Source of the DNA: Anisus vortex
Taxonomy: Eukaryota; Mollusca; Gastropoda; Planorbidae
Direction of reading: 5' to 3'
Length of the DNA stretch: 64,000 nucleotides
NCBI GenBank assembly: GCA_949126835.1
Contig: OX421509.1
Location: forward strand, 9,302,911 to 9,366,910
In this document: piece after piece, positions 58,201-64,000 of the stretch
Layout: each line of letters opens with the position of its first letter
How positions within the stretch are numbered: the first letter of the stretch is position 1
The notes under the pieces: model-generated
Seen by the model: the letters and a program-made list of their open reading frames with translations, nothing else
Databases searched by the model: none
What the model was told of the DNA's origin: nothing
Position numbers and translations under genes: made by a program

Positions 58201-61200
58201 ATTTCTTGATAGGGGACAGTAGCCTAGCCAGCGCGACGGTCTGTGGTACGGAAGCTCCTGGGTTCAAATTCTGGTTAAAGCTATGATTTTATTTCTCTTG
58301 TCTCAATAGTATGTTGCTGATAGGTACCTGGCACTAGTTAAGGAAAAGGCAAGGGCACCTGGCCACAATATCCCCTTGTATGCTTTTGTCCACAGAAACT
58401 TGTCAAGGCTGCTTTGAGGCAATGATGGATCAAATTTCTCTGTTGGGGCTACTTTTTTTTTCTTCTTACTTGTACCATTATAGTGAACCCTTGCTACTTT
58501 GCGGTTCAACATTCGCGGATTTTTTTCCATTGTATTATATTATGAGAAAATATATTGCAGAGTTTTCAGAAATTTCAAAAATAGTCGTGATATATGAAGA
58601 CCCAAAATATTTCATTTATTCCACAAAATATTTTGTTAATTCCATTAAAACACAAATAAAAAATTATTATTTCCTAGTCTACGAACAACAAAAGGGTGAA
58701 CTTAAAAAGGCTGCCCAGAATCAAGTGCGCTTGAGAGCTGTTGCGGAGGCCCTATGTTCCACAAGGAACTAAGCTAAGAATCAAGTGCGCTTGAGAGCTG
58801 TTGCGGAGGCCCTATGTTCCACAAGGAACTAAGCTAAGAATCAAGTGCGCTTGAGAGCTGTTGCGGAGGCCCTATGTTCCACAAGGAACTAAGCTAAGAA
58901 TCAAGTGCGCTTGAGAGCTGTTGCGGAGGCCCTATGTTCCACAAGGAACTAAGCCCAGAATCAAGTGCGCTTGAGAGCTGTTGCGGAGGCCCTATGTTCC
59001 ACAAGGAACTAAGCCCAGAATCAAGTGCGCTTGAGAGCTGTTGCGGAGGCCCTATGTTCCACAAGGAACTAAGCCCAGAATCAAGTGCGCTTGAGAGCTG
59101 TTGCGGAGGCCCTATGTTCCACAAGGAACTAAGCCCAGAATCAAGTGCGCTTGAGAGCTGTTGCGGAGGCCCTATGTTCCACAAGGAACTAAGCTAAGAA
59201 TCAAGTGCGCTTGAGAGCTGTTGCGGAGGCCCTATGTTCCACAAGGAACTAAGCTAAGAATCAAGTGCGCTTGAGAGCTGTTGCGGAGGCCCTATGTTCC
59301 ACAAGGAACTAAGCCCAGAATCAAGTGCGCTTGAGAGCTGTTGCGGAGGCCCTATGTTCCACAAGGAACTAAGCCCAGAATCAAGTGCGCTTGAGAGCTG
59401 TTGCGGAGGCCCTATGTTCCACAAGGAACTAAGCCCAGAATCAAGTGCGCTTGAGAGCTGTTGCGGAGGCCCTATGTTCCACAAGGAACTAAGCTAAGAA
59501 TCAAGTGCGCTTGAGAGCTGTTGCGGAGGCCCTATGTTCCACAAGGAACTAAGCTAAGAATCAAGTGCGCTTGAGAGCTGTTGCGGAGGCCCTATGTTCC
59601 ACAAGGAACTAAGCTAAGAATCAAGTGCGCTTGAGAGCTGTTGCGGAGGCCCTATGTTCCACAAGGAACTAAGCTAAGAATCAAGTGCGCTTGAGAGCTG
59701 TTGCGGAGGCCCTATGTTCCACAAGGAACTAAGCCCAGAATCAAGTGCGCTTGAGAGCTGTTGCGGAGGCCCTATGTTCCACAAGGAACTAAGCCCAGAA
59801 TCAAGTGCGCTTGAGAGCTGTTGCGGAGGCCCTATGTTCCACAAGGAACTAAGCCCAGAATCAAGTGCGCTTGAGAGCTGTTGCGGAGGCCCTATGTTCC
59901 ACAAGGAACTAAGCCCAGAATCAAGTGCGCTTGAGAGCTGTTGCAGAGGCCCTATGTTCCACAAGGAACTAAGCCCAGAATCAAGTGCGCTTGAGAGCTG
60001 TTGCGGAGGCCCTATGTTCCACAAGGAACTAAGCCCAGAATCAAGTGCGCTTGAGAGCTGTTGCGGAGGCCCTATGTTCCACAAGGAACTAAGCCCAGAA
60101 TCAAGTGCGCTTGAGAGCTGTTGCGGAGGCCCTATGTTCCACAAGGAACTAAGCCCAGAATCAAGTGCGCTTGAGAGCTGTTGCGGAGGCCCTATGTTCC
60201 ACAAGGAACTAAGCTAAGAATCAAGTGCGCTTGAGAGCTGTTGCGGAGGCCCTATGTTCCACAAGGACCTAAGCTAAGAATCAAGTGCGCTTGAGAGCTG
60301 TTGCGGAGGCCCTATGTTCCACAAGGAACTAAGCCCAGAATCAAGTGCGCTTGAGAGCTGTTGCGGAGGCCCTATGTTCCACAAGGAACTAAGCTAAGAA
60401 TCAAGTGCGCTTGAGAGCTGTTGCGGAGGCCCTATGTTCCACAAGGAACTAAGCTAAGAATCAAGTGCGCTTGAGAGCTGTTGCGGAGGCCCTATGTTCC
60501 ACAAGGAACTAAGCTAAGAATCAAGTGCGCTTGAGAGCTGTTGCGGAGGCCCTATGTTCCACAAGGAACTAAGCTAAGAATCAAGTGCGCTTGAGAGCTG
60601 TTGCGGAGGCCCTATGTTCCACAAGGAACTAAGCCCAGAATCAAGTGCGCTTGAGAGCTGTTGCGGAGGCCCTATGTTCCACAAGGAACTAAGCCCAGAA
60701 TCAAGTGCGCTTGAGAGCTGTTGCGGAGGCCCTATGTTCCACAAGGAACTAAGCCCAGAATCAAGTGCGCTTGAGAGCTGTTGCGGAGGCCCTATGTTCC
60801 ACAAGGAACTAAGCTAAGAATCAAGTGCGCTTGAGAGCTGTTGCGGAGGCCCTATGTTCCACAAGGAACTAAGCTAAGAATCAAGTGCGCTTGAGAGCTG
60901 TTGCGGAGGCCCTATGTTCCACAAGGAACTAAGCTAAGAATCAAGTGCGCTTGAGAGCTGTTGCGGAGGCCCTATGTTCCACAAGGACCTAAGCTAAGAA
61001 TCAAGTGCGCTTGAGAGCTGTTGCGGAGGCCCTATGTTCCACAAGGAACTAAGCCCAGAATCAAGTGCGCTTGAGAGCTGTTGCGGAGGCCCTATGTTCC
61101 ACAAGGAACTAAGCTAAGAATCAAGTGCGCTTGAGAGCTGTTGCGGAGGCCCTATGTTCCACAAGGAACTAAGCTAAGAATCAAGTGCGCTTGAGAGCTG

Positions 61201-63868
61201 TTGCGGAGGCCCTATGTTCCACAAGGAACTAAGCTAAGAATCAAGTGCGCTTGAGAGCTGTTGCGGAGGCCCTATGTTCCACAAGGAACTAAGCTAAGAA
61301 TCAAGTGCGCTTGAGAGCTGTTGCGGAGGCCCTATGTTCCACAAGGAACTAAGCCCAGAATCAAGTGCGCTTGAGAGCTGTTGCGGAGGCCCTATGTTCC
61401 ACAAGGAACTAAGCCCAGAATCAAGTGCGCTTGAGAGCTGTTGCGGAGGCCCTATGTTCCACAAGGAACTAAGCCCAGAATCAAGTGCGCTTGAGAGCTG
61501 TTGCGGAGGCCCTATGTTCCACAAGGAACTAAGCTAAGAATCAAGTGCGCTTGAGAGCTGTTGCGGAGGCCCTATGTTCCACAAGGAACTAAGCTAAGAA
61601 TCAAGTGCGCTTGAGAGCTGTTGCGGAGGCCCTATGTTCCACAAGGAACTAAGCTAAGAATCAAGTGCGCTTGAGAGCTGTTGCGGAGGCCCTATGTTCC
61701 ACAAGGAACTAAGCTAAGAATCAAGTGCGCTTGAGAGCTGTTGCGGAGGCCCTATGTTCCACAAGGAACTAAGCCCAGAATCAAGTGCGCTTGAGAGCTG
61801 TTGCGGAGGCCCTATGTTCCACAAGGAACTAAGCCCAGAATCAAGTGCGCTTGAGAGCTGTTGCGGAGGCCCTATGTTCCACAAGGAACTAAGCCCAGAA
61901 TCAAGTGCGCTTGAGAGCTGTTGCGGAGGCCCTATGTTCCACAAGGAACTAAGCTAAGAATCAAGTGCGCTTGAGAGCTGTTGCGGAGGCCCTATGTTCC
62001 ACAAGGAACTAAGCTAAGAATCAAGTGCGCTTGAGAGCTGTTGCGGAGGCCCTATGTTCCACAAGGAACTAAGCTAAGAATCAAGTGCGCTTGAGAGCTG
62101 TTGCGGAGGCCCTATGTTCCACAAGGAACTAAGCTAAGAATCAAGTGCGCTTGAGAGCTGTTGCGGAGGCCCTATGTTCCACAAGGAACTAAGCTAAGAA
62201 TCAAGTGCGCTTGAGAGCTGTTGCGGAGGCCCTATGTTCCACAAGGACCTAAGCTAAAGTATTTGAATTTGTTAACAGTACGTCAAGGGAGTGTTTTAAA
62301 AGTCAGAATACACGTTAAATAAATACTGTAAATATGGTGTCCCTATTTCACAGATTTTCAGCTATCGCAGCCAGTCTCTGAACATATCTACCGCGATAAA
62401 GAGGGTTCACTGTAATAGAAAAAAAAAGGTCTCACTGACCTGTAGTACATCCAAAAAGTGTACAGGTAACACAGGACACAATAAAGAAAGAAAGAACGAC
62501 GCATTCCAAGTCGCAGGCTCAGGTGTTTAAACTTTTGTTGCACAAGGCCCATCTGTTAAAAAAGAAAAACAACAAAACATTCATTTTACTTTTATCAGCC
62601 CTCAATACCAGTGTTTCTAAAAGTAAGTGCTATGGCTTTCAAACTTTTTTTTTTCAATTAGATGAGGCAAAATGCAAAATCTACGGCTTTGACTCAACTC
62701 AGTGAGCCATGTGAAAAAAACCTTACTTGAAAAAAAAAAAAGCGCCATTAGTGGAAAACAATTCAGGAATCACAGCTTTATATACATTTTAAACTTTAAA
62801 AAATGCAATAAAACTTTTAAAGGCCATGAAGTATGAAAGGCATTAGGCATTAGTATGAAAAGATGTCTGTTCCAAGCACTGAGCAATACATATTAACTGT
62901 AGAGCACCTGATCACTTTTTTATTGAGTTCAAAGAAGATCTGCTTTTGACAACGCAAGAAGGCACTTTTTCTTCCAATAAAAAGGGGCCAGGAGAACCCC
63001 TGTTAATACATATATATCATTCAAAGCACCATTTCAAAATGAGGTTCAATGTATTTTTTTTTTACTAAATGAACGAGCATAAATTTGAATAATAAGCCTA
63101 ACGAACCCTGCCACCACATTTTTTAACAAAAATCTTTTGATAACAGCACTTCTAACATAATCATTCAACATTCAAATGCAAATATTTGTGTGTGTGTTCT
63201 TTTCATACCAATACCTACAACTGGTTTGGAGAACGGCTCTATAATGACGACCACTGCCGCCTCCCAAAGCCAAAAGCTGGACAGGTCAACATACATTGTG
63301 TCGGGTATAGTTAACTGCAAAAATAAAAACAAGGACAAAGAAATTATTTAAATGTCTTTGTGACATGTGTGTAAAAATATTTTCTAAATGTTACGCGATA
63401 TGTCAGTGATTTTCAGTTGCACAGACACAGGGCTGTCCTACAAATTTAATTCAAATACTTATAATAATAAATGTTTCATGTAGCTTTATCTTCCTACTCT
63501 AATTACAGATAAATAACATGAAAGCAGATCAGTATTTATATAGGAAATTTCAATTTTCTTAAATAACATTTATTGTAAGATGTTTTCATAGCAAAGCATT
63601 TCTGCCTACCTACCAAGCTTAGGTTGATGGGTGAAAGGTCACCACAGCACGTGGTCAGGGCTCTTTTAAGTGGGTTCATCACTGAGCAGCGAAAATCCAA
63701 TAAAATCTATACAATGGCTTAGCATTTTAAGCTACAAACCTCCAGCATTCTGTTCCAGGGGCTGAAAGGTTTGAATGCCATGAAGAGAAACAACTTTAGA
63801 ATCCCAGGCAACAAGAAGTTTAGCAAAAAATTTGATGGTGTTACCTGATATGGCCTCAACATTTTCAT
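55171..63868 (-). CDS. multi-pass membrane protein, tentatively PEMT-like (six exons, 227 aa)
   Basis: Joined minus-strand exons 63,868-63,740, 63,314-63,222, 62,552-62,440, 57,003-56,858, 55,450-55,348 and 55,270-55,171 read through in one frame to TGA. The start ATG (63,868) is preceded in frame by TAA. Hydrophobic segments lie at residues 14-32, 57-71, 95-111 and 131-150. Residues 154-166 (GLVTIMGGEHFDL) align without a gap to the GxxGxxLGDYFGI motif of phosphatidylethanolamine N-methyltransferase, the ER enzyme that methylates phosphatidylethanolamine to phosphatidylcholine. The order and spacing of the preceding membrane segments also fit. The last 61 residues are soluble, Pro/Tyr-rich and unlike PEMT's C-terminal catalytic part, so catalysis is doubtful. 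The exon 2-3 junction is the weak point. I am fairly sure of a real gene and unsure of its family. Confidence 0.6.
55348..55450 (-). CDS. exon 5 of the membrane-protein gene
   Basis: Acceptor GCTGTTTAAACAG, donor GT|GTAAGA. Reads GEHFDLPVQPESRYHPYYHP then AGTATLACLFGFSA. Without splicing at the donor the frame would meet TAA at once (55,344-55,346), giving a shorter isoform. Confidence 0.65.
55520..55930. repeat. ~78-bp tandem repeat in intron 4 (five units)
   Basis: The unit starts ATTCTGTTGTGTTTTTATAA, then GGCAGGACTGTGACC, TTTTATACTTCAAAAATATA and CATTTATGTAGATCAGTG. Units diverge to the right. A lone related unit lies at 54,221, outside the gene. Confidence 0.88.
56105..56215. repeat. 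27-28-bp tandem repeat in intron 4 (four units)
   Basis: TTTTCCCCAAACTTAAACGA with CCAAGTCAG is repeated four times with small changes. Confidence 0.85.
56487..56765 (+). mobile_element. SINE family A in intron 4
   Basis: Head GGGGCACGGTGGCAGAGCGG, B-box-like GAGTTCAAATCCTGG, body GTTGGGGTAAAGTAAAGGCA, tail TAAATTTGGTCCGACAGG. It is antisense to the host gene and ends about 90 bases before exon 4. Confidence 0.8.
56858..57003 (-). CDS. exon 4 of the membrane-protein gene
   Basis: Acceptor TTTTTCTTGTGTCAAG, donor G|GTAAGC. The phase (2 then 1) fits both neighbours. Encodes YLRAVDDQLYSLKLTENN, a membrane segment (ILILGYIFLFGGILLKVYAY) and RKYGLVTIMG. Confidence 0.7.
57383..57410 (-). mobile_element. 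81-bp TTAA MITE fragment
   Basis: TTAACCCTTACAGCCCCGGG with CGTGTATT matches one end of the family in intron 3. The other end is missing. Confidence 0.45.
57765..57990 (+). mobile_element. SINE family A in intron 3
   Basis: AGAGCGTTTGGCTGGCGCAG, GTTGGGGTAAAGTAAAGG, GCTGGCCACACAATCCCCTA and ATCAATTTGGTCCAACTGG. The B-box region has been deleted. Confidence 0.75.
58215..58455 (+). mobile_element. SINE family A in intron 3, diverged
   Basis: CCTAGCCAGCGCGACGGTCT, CCTGGGTTCAAATTCTGG, TAGGTACCTGGCACTAGTTA and AATGATGGATCAAATTTC. It is adjacent to the satellite-bearing transposon. Confidence 0.65.
58481..62412. mobile_element. pogo/Tigger-like non-autonomous element carrying a 60-bp satellite
   Basis: The left end TAGTGAACCCTTGCTACTTT leads into GCGGTTCAACATTCGCGG, and the inverted right end CAGTGAACCCTCTTTATCGC leads into GGTAGATATGTTC. 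Both abut TA (58,479-58,480; 62,413-62,414), the duplication made by Tc1/mariner/pogo elements, and CAGTGAACCC with downstream CGCGG is a familiar pogo-type terminus. The unique DNA inside is only about 240 bp on the left and 150 bp on the right; the rest is satellite. It sits within intron 3 of the host gene. Confidence 0.75.
58722..62258. repeat. 60-bp satellite array, 59 copies
   Basis: The unit is GAATCAAGTGCGCTTGAGAG, CTGTTGCGGAGGCCCTATGT, TCCACAAGGAACTAAGC(CCA/TAA). Units are nearly identical; I see only a few changes (ACCT for AACT in three units, GCAGAG in one). The CCC or CTA junction variant labels each unit, and its order reveals a 12-unit (720-bp) duplication. Frames up to 176 codons on both strands occur where CCC-type units are consecutive, since CTA-type units introduce a stop in the plus frame. 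Confidence 0.97.
62440..62552 (-). CDS. exon 3 of the membrane-protein gene
   Basis: Acceptor TTTTTCTTTTTTAACAG, donor AG|GTCAGT. 37 codons plus two bases, reading MGLVQQKFKHLSLRLGMRRS and then a hydrophobic, Tyr-rich membrane segment. It begins with ATG, so an alternative start here is possible. Confidence 0.65.
62560..63215. other. intron 2 of the membrane-protein gene
   Basis: AT-rich. Because the exon 2-3 junction is uncertain, a small extra exon may be hidden here, but I did not find one with convincing borders. Frames here show no domain. Confidence 0.4.
63222..63314 (-). CDS. exon 2 of the membrane-protein gene
   Basis: The acceptor TTTTTATTTTTGCAG is strong, and the frame continues LTIPDTMYVDLSSFWLWEAA. 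Keeping the frame into exon 3 requires the weak donor CCA|GTTGTA at 63,222. The better-looking G|GTATTG at 63,215 would shift the frame unless another small exon lies in the next intron. Confidence 0.5.
63315..63739. other. intron 1 of the membrane-protein gene
   Basis: 425 bases, GTTTGT donor and TTTTTGCAG acceptor on the minus strand. No repeat was recognised. Confidence 0.5.
63740..63868 (-). CDS. exon 1 of the membrane-protein gene
   Basis: 43 codons from ATG at 63,868 (MKMLRPYQVTPSNFLLNFLL...). The donor is GAG|GTTTGT, phase 0. A second ATG two codons on could also serve as start. It contains the first hydrophobic segment. Confidence 0.6.
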
Positions 63869-64000
63869 TTTTCTGTGCCAGCATGCAGAGATCTTGGTTT
63901 AATTGTGAATTACATTGAAGAAAAAATATAGAGGCGTTAACAAAATTTAATACTTGTCTTTCTGATTTACAGAAGGCAGTCCGCGGGTCTCAACCCTGGA

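Noticed and set aside
58894..61957. Paired frames on both strands in the 60-bp satellite
   Set aside because: Frames open and close only with the CCC/CTA variant; no evidence of a gene.
62523..62705. Plus-strand 60-codon frame
   Set aside because: It lies opposite exon 3 of the minus-strand gene and intron 2; it has no features of its own.

Overview
The window reads as non-coding, repeat-dense nuclear DNA from an animal. It has spliced coding exons with GT-AG introns, a polyadenylation signal, many tRNA-derived SINEs, LINE 3' ends, several classes of DNA transposon and one LTR retrotransposon. Nothing looks prokaryotic. The repeat types and the low-complexity AT-rich background suit an invertebrate, perhaps a mollusc; that is an inference, because no marker gene is present to prove it.

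Only one host gene is supported. It lies on the minus strand from about 63,870 down to 55,115. Six exons give a 227-residue multi-pass membrane protein with four hydrophobic segments and a Pro/Tyr-rich tail, ending at a stop codon followed by AATAAA. Its first 166 residues resemble phosphatidylethanolamine N-methyltransferase (PEMT) weakly in layout and in one short motif. The tail does not. Intron 3 is nearly 10 kb... more precisely about 5.4 kb, and carries three repeat insertions, including a 3.9-kb element with pogo/Tigger-like ends filled by 59 copies of a 60-bp satellite.

Region by region. 1-3,530: fragment of a Helitron-like element, minisatellite, CA-rich tract, a MITE and a SINE. 3,880-6,750: AT-rich TATAGTA/TAGGCCTA low-complexity DNA, then purine/pyrimidine tracts. 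7,000-10,300: an 81-bp TTAA MITE, SINE copies, and 16-bp and 15-bp tandem arrays. 10,870-14,460: two hAT-like elements and a full Helitron-like element with a tRNA-like core. 15,240-18,670: GA/CT-rich arrays. 19,730-23,355: hAT MITE, TTAA MITE, a perfect 69-bp-arm palindrome, a 1.6-kb hAT element with a nested foldback, and two more MITEs. 23,555-27,895: (TACTC)n and an array of about 83 copies of a 28-bp splice-acceptor-like unit. 31,840-36,930: SINEs, LINE fragments, TTAA MITEs and a hAT MITE. 37,091-39,170: decayed hAT transposon with transposase remains. 40,000-45,363: young LTR retrotransposon with identical LTR sequence, a 5-bp target duplication and one 752-codon ORF that has lost reverse transcriptase. 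45,700-54,100: MITEs, LINE end, a 36-bp array, SINEs. 55,100-63,870: the host gene.

The repeats interact mainly by nesting: LINE into SINE, foldback into hAT, satellite expansion inside a transposon, and that transposon inside an intron. Many long open frames are only tandem arrays with a period divisible by three; they are not annotated as genes.
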